64,000 nt of DNA, taken from assembly GCF_016598615.1 (NCBI RefSeq), contig NZ_CP066831.1, positions 1,984,001-2,048,000 on the forward strand, read 5' to 3'. This stretch comes from Streptomyces liliifuscus (GTDB taxonomy: Bacteria; Actinomycetota; Actinomycetes; Streptomycetales; Streptomycetaceae). Position numbers and translations under genes: made by a program. The notes beneath the pieces were generated by a model. The model was not told the DNA's origin and did no database searches. It saw only the letters and a list, made by a program, of their open reading frames with translations. Each line of letters begins with the position of its first letter. Position 1 is the first letter of the stretch. Below are positions 25,720-34,933 of the stretch, piece by piece.

Positions 25720-26922
25720 TCACCCCGCGGGGACGGTTTCCGGGTCTCCGGTGTCCTCCTTGGTGTCACGCGGTGTGTCACGCACCGTCTCCTCGACGGC
25801 GGGCCAGCCGCCTTCCGGGACGACCGCCACACCGCGCCACCAGGGCTCGGTCGGGACGGTCTCCGCGGTCGGCTCGAAGGGCTCGCCGGGCCGGGGCAGC
25901 GCGATCCGGGCGCCGACCGCGCGGGCGGCGGTGACGGTGCCCTCACCGGGCTCGGCCCAGGGGTGCGCCGCGAGGTTGAACGTCGCCCAGTGGATCGGCA
26001 TCATCACGCCGCTGGGCCGGCCGCCCTGGAGGTCCAGATGGGCCCGCATGCCCTCCTCGGGCGTCATGTGGATGTCGGGCCAGAACTCGCTGTACGCGCC
26101 GATCTGGATCATCGTGGCGTCGAAGGGGCCGTGCTCGGCGCCGATGTCCGCGAAACCGGCGAAGTACCCGGTGTCACCGCTGTGGTAGATCCGGTGCTCG
26201 TCCCCGGCCACGGCCCAGGAGGCCCAGAGGGTGTGCTGCGTGTTGCGCAGACCGCGGCCGCAGAAGTGGCGGGCGGGTGTGGCGGTCAGGGAGATTCCGC
26301 CGACCTTCGTCGTCTCGTGCCAGTCGAGCTCGCGCAGCCTGTCCGGGGAGACGCCCCAGTGCTCCAGGTGGGCGCCGACGCCGAGGGGCACCGCGAACAC
26401 CGTGTCCGTACCGGCCAGGGCCTTGATCGTGGGCAGGTCCAGGTGGTCGTAGTGGTCGTGGGAGATGACGACCACGTCGACCGGGCCGAGCGCCTCCAGC
26501 GGGAGGGGCACGGGGTGCAGCCGCTTGGGACCGGCGAAGGCGAACGGGGAGCAGCGCTCGCCCCAGACGGGGTCGAAGAGCACCCGGTGCCCGTCGATCT
26601 CGGCGAGGACGCTCGAGTGCCCCATCCACGTCAGCCGCAGTCCGTCGGCCGGTGGCCTGGCCAGGTCCGCGAGGGTCGTGGCATGCACCGGCACCGTGCC
26701 AGCCGGGGCGCGGCGGACACGCTCCTCCTTACGGAAGAACGACCGCGCGAACTCGAGCATGGCGCCGTCGGGCCGGGGTGCGCCCTCGGGATTCCGGAAG
26801 ACGCCGTCCGCGTAGTTCGGCGATCTGCGGATGCGCTCCATGCGCTCACCGCTCGGATCCGCGCCGAACGCGGCGGGCCGCAGCGCACGGAGCCCGGAGC
26901 TCAGGGAACGGGAACCGGTCAC
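25720..26922 (-). CDS. MBL-fold metallohydrolase (NAPE-PLD/UlaG-like)
   Basis: This 400-residue protein has LTWMGHSSVLAEIDG (97-111) and the metal motif SHDHYDHLD (154-162), then later PARHFCGRG, HSGDTGYF and PIHWATFNL, completing the di-metal site. The layout fits the NAPE-phospholipase D/UlaG-like branch, which hydrolyses phosphodiesters or lactones. The GTG start has GGAGG four bases upstream. It is divergent from the dehydrogenase gene across a region with two identical-type operators, so it may be co-regulated. Substrate unknown. Confidence 0.87.
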   Translation of the reverse strand: MTGSRSLSSGLRALRPAAFGADPSGERMERIRRSPNYADGVFRNPEGAPRPDGAMLEFARSFFRKEERVRRAPAGTVPVHATTLADLARPPADGLRLTWMGHSSVLAEIDGHRVLFDPVWGERCSPFAFAGPKRLHPVPLPLEALGPVDVVVISHDHYDHLDLPTIKALAGTDTVFAVPLGVGAHLEHWGVSPDRLRELDWHETTKVGGISLTATPARHFCGRGLRNTQHTLWASWAVAGDEHRIYHSGDTGYFAGFADIGAEHGPFDATMIQIGAYSEFWPDIHMTPEEGMRAHLDLQGGRPSGVMMPIHWATFNLAAHPWAEPGEGTVTAARAVGARIALPRPGEPFEPTAETVPTEPWWRGVAVVPEGGWPAVEETVRDTPRDTKEDTGDPETVPAG

Positions 26923-27051
26923 GGCACCTCCAGGTGGAGTCGGTCTGACTTTCCATTATGGTCGCCGCCTCTGACAGCGCCGGGTCGGGCGTGTGGCAGG
27001 GCGGTTTCCGCGCGGGCCATGGCGGGATCCATCGAATACGAGATCACGTTC

Positions 27052-27119
27052 TACTGAAGATCCATTCAGTATGTTGACAGATACATGCAGCACTTTCGAT
27101 ACTGACCGACCATTCAGTA
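27052..27119 (+). promoter_or_regulatory. Twin TACTGA-N8-TCAGTA operators around a promoter
   Basis: Two 20-bp inverted repeats, 27052-27071 and 27100-27119, share TACTGA-N4-CCAT-TCAGTA and are 48 bp apart centre to centre. A consensus -35 TTGACA (27074-27079) lies between them, and the -10 position (about 27098-27103) overlaps the second. The arrangement suits repression by a TetR-type protein, the best candidate being the regulator encoded at 28564-29184. Confidence 0.75.
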
Positions 27120-27272
27120 AAGCCAGCCGGTGCAGCACCGGGGCGCGGTGCGCACCCGGCCTCACGCCGGTCAAACGCTCCGAACCTGTCACCTTGTTCC
27201 CCTGATTCCGCTTGTTTCCCCGTTTCCCTGTTCCAGATCCCCGTTCCCAGATCCCCGTTCCCGAGGAGCCCC

Positions 27273-28463
27273 ATGACCGCCCAGGACAGCAGCCCGTTGA
27301 TGACGCTCACCTGGACGGACCACGTCACCGGCCGTCAGGGGCACCTGGTCGTGGACCGGCTGGTACGCGGCGTCTCCAGCGGCGGTCTGCGCATGCGGGC
27401 GGGCTGCACGCTGGACGAGGTCGCCGGGCTCGCCCGTGGCATGACCATGAAAGAGGCCCTGCACTACAACCCCGAGAGCCGCTATGTGCCGCTGGGCGGC
27501 GCCAAGGGCGGCATCGACTGCGATCCCCAGGCCCCGGAGGCGTACGGCCTGCTCGTGCGCTATCTGCGCGCCATGCGCCCGTACATCGAGAGCATGTGGA
27601 CCACCGGGGAGGATCTCGGCCTCACCCAGGACCTCGTCGACCGGGCCGCGGCGGAGGCGGGGCTCGTGTCGTCGATCCAGGCCGTGTATCCGCTGCTCGA
27701 CGACGAGGCGGCGGCCAGGCGGCGGCTGGCGGACGCGTTCGCCGTCGAGGTGGACGGCATCGGGCTCGACGAGTTGGTCGGCGGCTGCGGGGTGGCCGAG
27801 TCGGTCCTCGCGGCCCTGGACCGGGCCGGGGTCGCGTACGAGGGGACCCGGGTCGCCGTGCAGGGTCTGGGCACGATGGGCGGGGCCACGGCCCGCTTCC
27901 TCACGCGCGCTGGGCTCAGCGTCGTGGCCGTCGCCGACGTGAAGGGCACGATCGCGAACCCCGGAGGGCTCGACGTCGACGCGCTGCTCGCCGCCCGGGA
28001 CTCGTACGGAACGATCGACCGCGCGGTGCTGCGTCAGGGCGACCGCGAACTGCCCGGCGACGCCTGGCTGTCCGCCGATGCCGACGTACTGGTGCCGGCG
28101 GCGGTCTCGTACACGATCGACACCACCAACCAGGGGCGGATCACGGCCCGTTGGATCGTCGAGGCCGCCAACATGCCCGTCCTGCCGGGCGCTGAGCAGC
28201 TGCTCGCCGGCCGCGGTGTCACCGTCCTGCCGGACGTCGTGGTCAACTCCGGGACCAACGCCTGGTGGTGGTGGACGCTGTTCGGCGACATCGGGGCCGA
28301 CGCGGACGAGGCGTTCGCGTACACGCGGCGCTCGATGCGTGCCCTGATCGACCGGACGCTCGCGCGCGCGGAGGCCGACGGGACGACACCGCGGGCGGCC
28401 GCGCACGCGATCGTCGCGGACCGGCTGCCGGTGATCGCGGAGCGGTTCGGCTGGTACCGCTGA
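27273..28463 (+). CDS. Glu/Leu/Phe/Val dehydrogenase family protein
   Basis: This 396-residue amino-acid dehydrogenase has MTMKEALH with Lys60, GGAKGGID with catalytic Lys78, and an NAD(P) loop VQGLGTMGG (197-205). These residues support oxidative deamination of an amino acid or the reverse. Its spacing resembles glutamate/leucine-type enzymes, but the true substrate (Glu, Leu, Val or Phe) cannot be told. It sits behind twin operators, and a TetR gene follows 100 bp later. Confidence 0.88.
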   Translation: MTAQDSSPLMTLTWTDHVTGRQGHLVVDRLVRGVSSGGLRMRAGCTLDEVAGLARGMTMKEALHYNPESRYVPLGGAKGGIDCDPQAPEAYGLLVRYLRAMRPYIESMWTTGEDLGLTQDLVDRAAAEAGLVSSIQAVYPLLDDEAAARRRLADAFAVEVDGIGLDELVGGCGVAESVLAALDRAGVAYEGTRVAVQGLGTMGGATARFLTRAGLSVVAVADVKGTIANPGGLDVDALLAARDSYGTIDRAVLRQGDRELPGDAWLSADADVLVPAAVSYTIDTTNQGRITARWIVEAANMPVLPGAEQLLAGRGVTVLPDVVVNSGTNAWWWWTLFGDIGADADEAFAYTRRSMRALIDRTLARAEADGTTPRAAAHAIVADRLPVIAERFGWYR

Positions 28464-28563
28464 CGCCCGCGGGCACGGCCGGACGAGAACGGTGACGGCC
28501 CGGCCGCGGCCGGTAACCGACCCTCCACCGGCGCGGCCCGGAGCGACGCAATAGGGTTGCCCG

Positions 28564-29184
28564 GTGGCAAGAGTGCGGTTGAGCGTGGCGGAGCGGCGTG
28601 AGGAACTGCTGCGGGCCGCCATCCAGCAGATCGAGGAGCGGGGCGTGTCCGCGGTGCGGATCGCCGATGTGGCGACCTCGCTCGGGGTGAGCAACGCGCT
28701 GGTGCTCTATCACTTCTCGACGAAAGAGAAACTCGTCGCTGCCGCGTTCACGTACGCGGCCGAGGACGACCTCGCCCATCTGCGCAAGCTGCTCGGCCGC
28801 CGGACGACCGCGCTGCGCCGGCTGCGGGCTGCGGTCCGCTGGTACGCGCCCACCGGACAGGCCAAGGGCTGGCGGCTGTGGATCGAGGGCTGGGCGGTGG
28901 CGCTGCGCGATCCCGCACTGCGGGACGTCACCCGTGACCTCGACCGGCAGTGGAAGGCCGCGATCACCGAGGTCATCGCGGAGGGCGTCGCCTCGGGCGA
29001 GTTCCACTGCCCGGACCCCACCGGTACGGCCCTGCGCCTCACCGCCCTGCTGGACGGGCTCGCCGTCCAGATGACGGCGTACCCCGGCGCGGTGTCACGC
29101 GCCCGCACCCAGGAGTGGGTGGACGAGGCACTGGCCCGGGAGCTGGGCCTGGACCGCGAGGCGCTGACGACTCCGGGCGCCTGA
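28564..29184 (+). CDS. TetR family transcriptional regulator
   Basis: This 206-residue protein has an N-terminal helix-turn-helix VRIADVATSLGVSNALVLYHFSTKEKL (about 34-60), with the YHF segment typical of TetR. The C-terminal half, with WRLWIEGWAVALRDPALRD and ALLDGLAVQM, resembles the BetI-like ligand domain. The GTG start sits 100 bp after the dehydrogenase stop. It is the most likely protein to bind the twin operators at 27052-27119; the ligand would then be linked to amino-acid or polyamine use. This is inference. Confidence 0.88.
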   Translation: MARVRLSVAERREELLRAAIQQIEERGVSAVRIADVATSLGVSNALVLYHFSTKEKLVAAAFTYAAEDDLAHLRKLLGRRTTALRRLRAAVRWYAPTGQAKGWRLWIEGWAVALRDPALRDVTRDLDRQWKAAITEVIAEGVASGEFHCPDPTGTALRLTALLDGLAVQMTAYPGAVSRARTQEWVDEALARELGLDREALTTPGA

Positions 29185-29339
29185 GTCGACGTACCGACTT
29201 ACCGACGTACCGCCGGTTCACGGGCGAGGAACAGCGCGCCCCCGTTCACATCCCCGCGTTCACATCACCGCCGAGGGACGACGGGGCTTCCTCGGCATCA
29301 CCGGCCGGGAGACGGTTCGGCCTCACCCACAAAGAAAGC

Positions 29340-29378
29340 GCGGGGCTTCCCCGACGTCACCCGTCAGGAAAGCCCCGC
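29340..29378. terminator. Hairpin between convergent TetR and SGNH genes
   Basis: GCGGGGCTT (29340-29348) pairs with AAGCCCCGC (29370-29378) around a 21-base loop. A related GACGGGGCTTCCTCGG segment lies about 60 bp upstream. It is placed to end transcription in the 264-bp gap between convergent genes. Confidence 0.6.
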
Positions 29379-29448
29379 CCCTCCGCGGGCATTCGGGCCA
29401 CCGGTCGAACCGCGGTCCGCCTCCGAAGGCCCTTAGGCCCCCGGACCT

Positions 29449-30267
29449 TCAAGCCACCGGCTCGATCCGCATCCTGATGTCACCGGGCGACAGGCTCCCC
29501 TTCGCCACCACACGGTCCCCGGAGGACTCCCCGCGCAGTCGCCGCCCGATCCAGGGCACCAGGTACTCGCGCGCCCAGTGGATGTTGTCGCGCCGCATTT
29601 CGAGCGTGCCGCGCGGCGGCAGCGGGGGCCACGGCTGGTCGGGGTCCGCGGGCACTTCCAGGCCGAGGACCTGCCCTGCCCGCAGGGCGACCCTCGTGTG
29701 CCCCTCGGGCGACAGATGGAGCCGGTCGCCGTCCCAGGCCCGCCGGTCCTGGATGGTCTTGAGGGACCACAGGTCGAGCACGGGACAGCCGTACCGGTCG
29801 GCGATGGCCCGGATATGGAGGTTGTACGTGGCGATCTTGCCGCGCATGTGCTTGAGCACGGGTACGCCACGGGTGTCGAAGCCGGTGGTCACGAGGACCG
29901 TGCCGACGGCCGACGTGAGGTCCGCGACGGCACGCTCGAAGCGCTCCGCGACCTCGTCGGGATCGGTGCCCGGCCGGATGATGTCGTTGCCGCCCGCGCA
30001 GAAGGAGACCAGGTCCGGCGCGAGCTCCTTCGCGCGCGTCAACTGGTCCTCGACGATCTGGTCGAGGAGTTTCCCGCGGACGGCGAGGTTGGTGTAGTCG
30101 AAGTCGCCCTCGGGCCGGCGGTCCGCGAGAAGCACCGCGAACCGGTCGGCCCAGCCGACGAACGCCCCGTCCGGGCCAAGGTCGCCGACGCCCTCGGTGA
30201 AGCTGTCCCCCACCGCCACGTACGACCCGATCACTGATCTGTTGTCATTCTTCGAATCGTCTGCCAC
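29449..30267 (-). CDS. SGNH/GDSL-family hydrolase
   Basis: This 272-residue cytoplasmic esterase-like protein has block I VAVGDSFTEG with Ser22, block III CAGGNDI, and block V DGDRLHLSPEGH with the catalytic Asp/His pair. All four SGNH signature residues are present. There is no signal peptide. Length is normal for the family. It is likely an ester hydrolase of unknown substrate and appears to be monocistronic. Confidence 0.9.
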   Translation of the reverse strand: MADDSKNDNRSVIGSYVAVGDSFTEGVGDLGPDGAFVGWADRFAVLLADRRPEGDFDYTNLAVRGKLLDQIVEDQLTRAKELAPDLVSFCAGGNDIIRPGTDPDEVAERFERAVADLTSAVGTVLVTTGFDTRGVPVLKHMRGKIATYNLHIRAIADRYGCPVLDLWSLKTIQDRRAWDGDRLHLSPEGHTRVALRAGQVLGLEVPADPDQPWPPLPPRGTLEMRRDNIHWAREYLVPWIGRRLRGESSGDRVVAKGSLSPGDIRMRIEPVA

Positions 30268-30380
30268 ATCGGGCCATGATTCACCTTCGGGTGTGAGCTA
30301 CGCGACCGTAGGAAGGGGTTGACGCGCGGTGAGATAAGCCACTCGTCAAGTGTTGGTCAATCCCGGAATAAGGGGCTCGT

Positions 30381-31100
30381 TCAGGGACGTTGTCGCAGCT
30401 CCCGCACCCTGAAGTCCGTGATCCTGAAGTGGCTCCACACGGTCCGGAACGCGAAGTGCCCGCTCGTGTACGGCTCTTGGTCCACGAAGTCGAGGACGAG
30501 CCGCCCGTTGTTCCACCACTGGACCGTCGAGCCGTTCGAGACGATCCGGACCCGGTTGGGTTCGTTCGCCGTGAGCAGGGGCTCCGTGTAGTCGAGGACG
30601 AGCGGCCGCACACCCGCCCGACCGACGTAACGGCGCAGCCTGGTCGTGGTGTTGGTGTTGGCGCCGTATCCGGCGTAGTACGTCGTGAGGTGGTCGTACT
30701 CTTCGAGCGCGCCGCCCCGGTGCGTGGCGAAGATGTCGTTCGGGGAGCGGACGTCCGTGGCGTTCCAGAAGTTGTTGAGGTCCGAGACCCGGTCGTTGAC
30801 GCCGCCCGCGGAGACCGGTGTGGCGGTGTACTCCAGGACGTACGGACCCTGGAGCCTTCGCTTGAACCACACGGTCGCGCCGCTCGGCACGTCCATCTCC
30901 AGGACGCCCCGGGACGCGGTGACGCTGCCGCCGGCCTGCAGTTCCGTCGCCCACTGACCGAGGCCGTGCCGGAAGTCGTCGCGGGCGATGAGCCGCCCCG
31001 GACGGTGACGTACCGCGGCGCCCGCGGTCTGCGTGGGGACGAGTGCCGTGAGTGCGGCACCGGCGGCCAGGACTCCGAACGCTCTGCGTGTGGTCGTCAT
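30381..31100 (-). CDS. Secreted Tat-dependent protein, DUF6250-like
   Basis: A 239-residue exported protein. The N-terminus TTTRRAFGVLAAGAALTAL (residues 2-20) is a twin-arginine signal with a TAGA cleavage region. The mature part is a single beta-rich (jelly-roll type) domain with RDDFRHGLGQWATEL at its start and QWWNNGRLVLDF near its end, as in glycan-binding or lyase-like extracellular proteins; from memory it resembles DUF6250. The ATG at 31100 has GGAGG at good spacing. A LacI-type palindrome upstream suggests control by a sugar-responsive repressor. Confidence 0.78.
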   Translation of the reverse strand: MTTTRRAFGVLAAGAALTALVPTQTAGAAVRHRPGRLIARDDFRHGLGQWATELQAGGSVTASRGVLEMDVPSGATVWFKRRLQGPYVLEYTATPVSAGGVNDRVSDLNNFWNATDVRSPNDIFATHRGGALEEYDHLTTYYAGYGANTNTTTRLRRYVGRAGVRPLVLDYTEPLLTANEPNRVRIVSNGSTVQWWNNGRLVLDFVDQEPYTSGHFAFRTVWSHFRITDFRVRELRQRP

Positions 31101-31129
31101 AGGGACCTCCATGGCGTGGAAGGCGCGTA

Positions 31130-31141
31130 GAAAGCGCTTGC
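31130..31141. promoter_or_regulatory. LacI-family-type operator core
   Basis: GAAAGCGCTTGC, with perfect palindrome AAGCGCTT at 31132-31139, has the central CG step of LacI/GalR-family operators. It lies 30 bp upstream of the secreted-protein start. Confidence 0.45.
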
Positions 31142-31211
31142 GGAGATCACTGTGTCCCGGCTTCCGCACCCCTGTCGATACACCGCCCGGCCATGCCACA
31201 GAACCGCAACA

Positions 31212-31252
31212 CCGAAGGCCGGACCCCGGGGATCACAGGGTCCGGCCTTCGG
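31212..31252 (-). terminator. Terminator of the LysM-M23 peptidase gene
   Basis: Arms 31212-31226 and 31238-31252 are perfectly complementary over 15 bp (CCGAAGGCCGGACCC) with an 11-base loop. It lies 45 bp beyond the M23 stop on the minus strand. Confidence 0.9.
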
Positions 31253-31297
31253 AGACGAGCGGAGTGGTACGCCGCATGGGGCGTGCCCGGCGTCGGG

Positions 31298-32218
31298 TCA
31301 GATGGAGACGCCCTTGCCGCGCAGGTAGGCCAGCGGGTCCACGTCCGAGCCGTAGTCCGGGGTGGTGCGGATCTCGAAGTGCAGGTGCGGGCCGGTGACG
31401 TTGCCGGTCGCGCCGGAGAGGCCGACCTGCTGGCCCTCGGTCACGGCCTGTCCGGCCGAGACGGAGAGGGAGGAGAGGTGGGCGTACTGGGCGTAGTGGC
31501 CGTCGTCGAGCTGGATGACGACCTGGTTGCCGTACGCGCCGCCCCAGCCGGCCGAGACGACCGTGCCCGCACCGACGGACTTGAGGGACGTGCCGGTCGG
31601 CACCACGAAGTCGACGCCGGTGTGGTACCCGCTGGACCACATGCTGCCCGACATCTTGTACGGGGTGCCGACGCTCGCGCCCGCGACCGGCAGCGTGAAG
31701 CCGGCGGCGCTGGCGTCGTCCGCGGCCTTGGGGGCGGCGGCGGCCTTGGGGGCGGCCGCCTTCTTCGCGGAGGACTGGGTGGCCTTGGAGGCGCCGGAGT
31801 CGGAGCTCGACGTGGCGGCGGCCTTGCCGATCGACAGCTTCAGGCCCGGGTGGATGAGCGCCGGGTCACCGCCGATCGCCTTGCGGTTGTCCTCGTACAG
31901 CTTCTTCCAGCCACCGCTGACGTCCTGCGTGTCGGCGATCTTCGACAGTGAGTCGCCCGCACGCACGGAATAGGTCTTGGCCGCGGCCTTCTTCGCCTCG
32001 GCCTTCTTGTCGGCGGCGGCAGGCGCGGATTCGGCGGCCTTGCTCGCGACATTCGAGACGCTCGCCACGGAATCGGCGGCGGACTGCGGAGTCGCGGCGT
32101 GCGCTCCGGTCGCGCCGAGCAGCGGAAGGGCGAGCGCCGCGCCGCCGGTTCCTGCGACGGCTATGGAGCGGGTGAAACGCTGGGACTTGGGACGGCGGTG
32201 CTTACCCTTCGCGGGCAT
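31298..32218 (-). CDS. LysM-M23 secreted peptidoglycan endopeptidase
   Basis: A 306-residue secreted cell-wall enzyme. It has a basic N-terminus and a hydrophobic signal peptide ending near AHA (about residue 41), an Ala/Lys-rich linker, a LysM domain (YSVRAGDSLSKIADT start, about 83-130), a second Ala/Lys linker, and a C-terminal M23 domain with YHTGVDF and HLHFEIR as zinc ligands. M23 LytM-type enzymes cut peptide cross-bridges in the wall. It is preceded by a c-di-AMP riboswitch, as is common for wall hydrolases in Streptomyces. Confidence 0.93.
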   Translation of the reverse strand: MPAKGKHRRPKSQRFTRSIAVAGTGGAALALPLLGATGAHAATPQSAADSVASVSNVASKAAESAPAAADKKAEAKKAAAKTYSVRAGDSLSKIADTQDVSGGWKKLYEDNRKAIGGDPALIHPGLKLSIGKAAATSSSDSGASKATQSSAKKAAAPKAAAAPKAADDASAAGFTLPVAGASVGTPYKMSGSMWSSGYHTGVDFVVPTGTSLKSVGAGTVVSAGWGGAYGNQVVIQLDDGHYAQYAHLSSLSVSAGQAVTEGQQVGLSGATGNVTGPHLHFEIRTTPDYGSDVDPLAYLRGKGVSI

Positions 32219-32228
32219 GGCGAATTCC

Positions 32229-32396
32229 TCTCCGGCGCCTGCGAGGTGAGCTGTCGGGTGCGAGCTGGAGATGCCCGGCCGTGTTTGCGCACGACTTAAC
32301 CCCTAGCCGTTCCGGAGACCGGAACAGGCGTTCTACCTGTGGGTCCCCCGCTCCTGCCGTGTACGGGTGGGTGAGCGGATTCCGGGCGGCGGCAGG
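32229..32396 (-). ncRNA. ydaO/yuaA-type c-di-AMP riboswitch
   Basis: The minus-strand leader of the M23 gene carries the hallmark blocks of this class in order: AGCGGGGGACCCA, then GGCTAGGGGTTAAG, then GGCCGGGCATCTCC, then ACCCGACAGCTCACC and CTCGCAGGCGCC just before GGAGAGGAA. The flanking CTGCCG/CGGCAG segments can pair. In this class c-di-AMP binding usually turns expression off. The end points are estimated by eye. Confidence 0.9.
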
Positions 32397-32682
32397 ATTG
32401 GGCGTCCGTCCGGATTGGTGGCGAACGTAAGCGACATGAAGACGCAGTAACAACCTTTGGGGTTTCCTGTGTGCCCCGTTCTCTTGATCCCTGACCGAAA
32501 TGACGGTCACGCTGCGTAAAGCAGGGATCTCCCCCGTTTGTTAAATCCCTGAAAACACAGCTGAATCACGTGAACATGGCGACAGCGGACCGTCACGAAT
32601 ATGACGCTGCTCACGGAGTGCCGTTTCAGGAGCCTTTATTCCAGAGCGAGTTGGAACTTAGGCTCCATTACGGACACAACAG
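32397..32682. other. Promoter region of the riboswitch gene
   Basis: This stretch is visibly lower in G+C than its surroundings (for example around 32520-32560) and holds no supported gene. It should contain the minus-strand promoter of the M23 transcript. A small dyad TGACCG-N6-CGGTCA lies near 32490-32515. The GH36 stop is at its right edge. Confidence 0.5.
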
Positions 32683-34764
32683 TCACATGCGACGCAGCCG
32701 GAAAACTGCCGCATCAAGGTCACCTTGCAGCCCCGTCCGCAACCCGTGATGCAACAGCACCGCACCTCGGTGGACTTCGCCCGTTTCGAGGCATTCGTAC
32801 GCCGCTGCCGGGTCGAGTCCGCACAGTCGCACCGGAGCGACCGGCTCGCCGTAGTGCTGGGCCTGGAGCCAGGCGAGGACGACGACCTCGCCGTCACGCG
32901 TGTACTGGACGGCGCTCAGGCCACCCTCCGGCGCCCGCAGCCGGTGGAGGTCCCCGCCCTGCACGACGGGCCGGATCTCCTTGTAGAGCTCCACCCAGGT
33001 CCGCGCCTCGGCCAGCTCCTCGTCGCTCCAGCGGGTCAGATCGCCGCCGACACCGAGCACTCCGGCCATCGCACTGACGAAGCGGAAGCGCAACGAACTG
33101 ACGCGGCCGTTGAGCTGGACGTTCGGGCTGTCGGTGACCCAGGCAGCCATGGTCCGCGCGGGATGCACCTGGGTGAAGCCGTGCTGGATGGCGAGCCGGT
33201 CGAGCGGGTCGGTGTTGTCCGAGGTCCACACCTGGTCCGTACGCGCCATGATCCCCAGGTCGATACGGCCGCCGCCGCCCGAGCAGGACTCGAAGGCGAC
33301 GCCCGGGTGGGCCTCCCTCAGCCGGTCCAAGAGGCGGTACAGGGCGTGCACATGGTCCACCCAGAGCCGCTGCGGGTAGGCCTCGCCGGGCCACCCCGCG
33401 TCCGTGAAGCAGCGGTTGAAGTCCCACTTCACATAGTCGATCGGCGCACTGGAGAGCAGTGTGTCGAGCTGCTCCCAGAGGTACTCCTGGACGTCCTCAC
33501 GGGCGAGGTTCAGAACGAGCTGATTGCGCAGCTCCGTCCTCTTTCGTCCTGGTTGGAACTGCACCCAGTCGGGGTGCGCGCGGTACAGCTCGCTGTCCGG
33601 ATTGACCATTTCGGGCTCGACCCAGATCCCGAACTGCATCCCCAGCGCGTGCACCTCGTCGGCGAGGGGCTTGAGGCCGGCCGGGAAGCGGTCGGGGTTG
33701 GGCGTCCAGTCGCCGAGCCCGGCCCGGTCGCTGGTGCGCGCCCCGAACCAGCCGTCGTCGACCACGAACAGCTCGACCCCCATCTCGGCGGCCCGCCGCG
33801 CCAGCGCCCCCTGCTGCTCCTCGGAGATGTCGAACTCCGTGGCCTCCCAGGAGTTGTAGAGCACCGGCCGATGCCTGTCCGCGTCCGGGATCACATACGC
33901 GTGCTGGTAGGCGTGCCAGGCACGGCTCGCGCCGCCGAATCCGCCGTCGCTCCACAGCCCCGCGAAGACGGGTGTGACGAAGCTCTCCCCCGGCTCCAGC
34001 CGCAGCAGCCCCGAGTCGTCGTACCCGACGCCGCCGGTGATCTGCACGCGCGCGTCCGGGAGTTGCGCCACGGCGATCCGCCAGGTGCCCGACCAGGCGA
34101 GGGCGCAGCCGTAGACCTCGCCCCGCTCCTCGGTGGCCGCCCCGTCGGCGTCCAGGGCGACCCACGGCAGGTGCTGGTGCGAGGTGTGCCCACGCCGGCT
34201 GCCGATGACCTTCTCACCGTAGGTGAGTTCGGAGCGTACGAGCCGGGACTCGGCCGCCCACCGCCCGTGCAGCTGGGACAGCCGCCAGCCGTCGCGCTGC
34301 GGCAGCGTCCAGGCCGCGGAGTCGGCGCGCAGCACCTCCAGGGCGGGCCCTTCGTTGTCGAGGGTCACCCACCTCTCCACGACGTCGGTCCCGGCCCGCA
34401 TCCGGTAGTGCAGCGTGATCCCGAGCCCGGAGTCGGAGAACCGCAGCCGCAGCTCGTCGCCGTCGGCCTCGTACGTCTCGAAGCGCCACTCGGTGCCGCG
34501 CCGCTCGTCCGTCCGCACGGACAGGGCGGGCCGTACGAAACGGGGGCCGCCCTCCACCGGGTACTCCTCGTGTCCGTCGAGGGTGGCCTCGAAGGCCCAG
34601 TACTCCGGTCCCGGGCCGGCGGCGAGTGCCTCGGCGTCGGCGAGCGCGATACGCGGACCCCAGTGCAGATGCAGCAGCGCGTCGTCCTCGCCGAGCCGCA
34701 GGGCATAACTGCTCGCCGGGCCCGAAAGAAGCCACGTACGACCGTCTTCGCCGATCTCCAACAT
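32683..34764 (-). CDS. GH36 alpha-galactosidase
   Basis: A 693-residue cytoplasmic glycoside hydrolase (no signal peptide). VLYNSWEATEFDI and FVVDDGWFGART are conserved barrel blocks. IDYVKWDFNRC places the nucleophile at Asp448; ESCSGGGGRIDLG follows, and WTSDNTDPLDR holds the likely acid/base at about Asp516. It would release alpha-galactose from raffinose- or melibiose-type sugars. The ATG at 34764 has GAGGG five bases upstream; TTG at 34797 would extend it by 11 residues. It is divergent from the tyrosine phosphatase gene and apparently a single-gene unit. Confidence 0.93.
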   Translation of the reverse strand: MLEIGEDGRTWLLSGPASSYALRLGEDDALLHLHWGPRIALADAEALAAGPGPEYWAFEATLDGHEEYPVEGGPRFVRPALSVRTDERRGTEWRFETYEADGDELRLRFSDSGLGITLHYRMRAGTDVVERWVTLDNEGPALEVLRADSAAWTLPQRDGWRLSQLHGRWAAESRLVRSELTYGEKVIGSRRGHTSHQHLPWVALDADGAATEERGEVYGCALAWSGTWRIAVAQLPDARVQITGGVGYDDSGLLRLEPGESFVTPVFAGLWSDGGFGGASRAWHAYQHAYVIPDADRHRPVLYNSWEATEFDISEEQQGALARRAAEMGVELFVVDDGWFGARTSDRAGLGDWTPNPDRFPAGLKPLADEVHALGMQFGIWVEPEMVNPDSELYRAHPDWVQFQPGRKRTELRNQLVLNLAREDVQEYLWEQLDTLLSSAPIDYVKWDFNRCFTDAGWPGEAYPQRLWVDHVHALYRLLDRLREAHPGVAFESCSGGGGRIDLGIMARTDQVWTSDNTDPLDRLAIQHGFTQVHPARTMAAWVTDSPNVQLNGRVSSLRFRFVSAMAGVLGVGGDLTRWSDEELAEARTWVELYKEIRPVVQGGDLHRLRAPEGGLSAVQYTRDGEVVVLAWLQAQHYGEPVAPVRLCGLDPAAAYECLETGEVHRGAVLLHHGLRTGLQGDLDAAVFRLRRM

Positions 34765-34933
34765 CAAACCCTCACAGATCCGAACAGGCACGCTCAATCA
34801 TCAACATCATTATGTGCCGCGTACGTCCGCGGCAACGCCTGTGGACAACTCATTGGCCTACGAATCGATGTCGTATCGTCGAGAACGCACCTCGCCGACG
34901 AGCCGCGTCGGCAGCCGAATGGGAGGAGCCCCC

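Noticed and set aside
29244..29266. Two GTTCACATC repeats as a PHO box
   Set aside because: The repeat period is 14 bp rather than 11, and it lies between convergent gene ends, not near a promoter.
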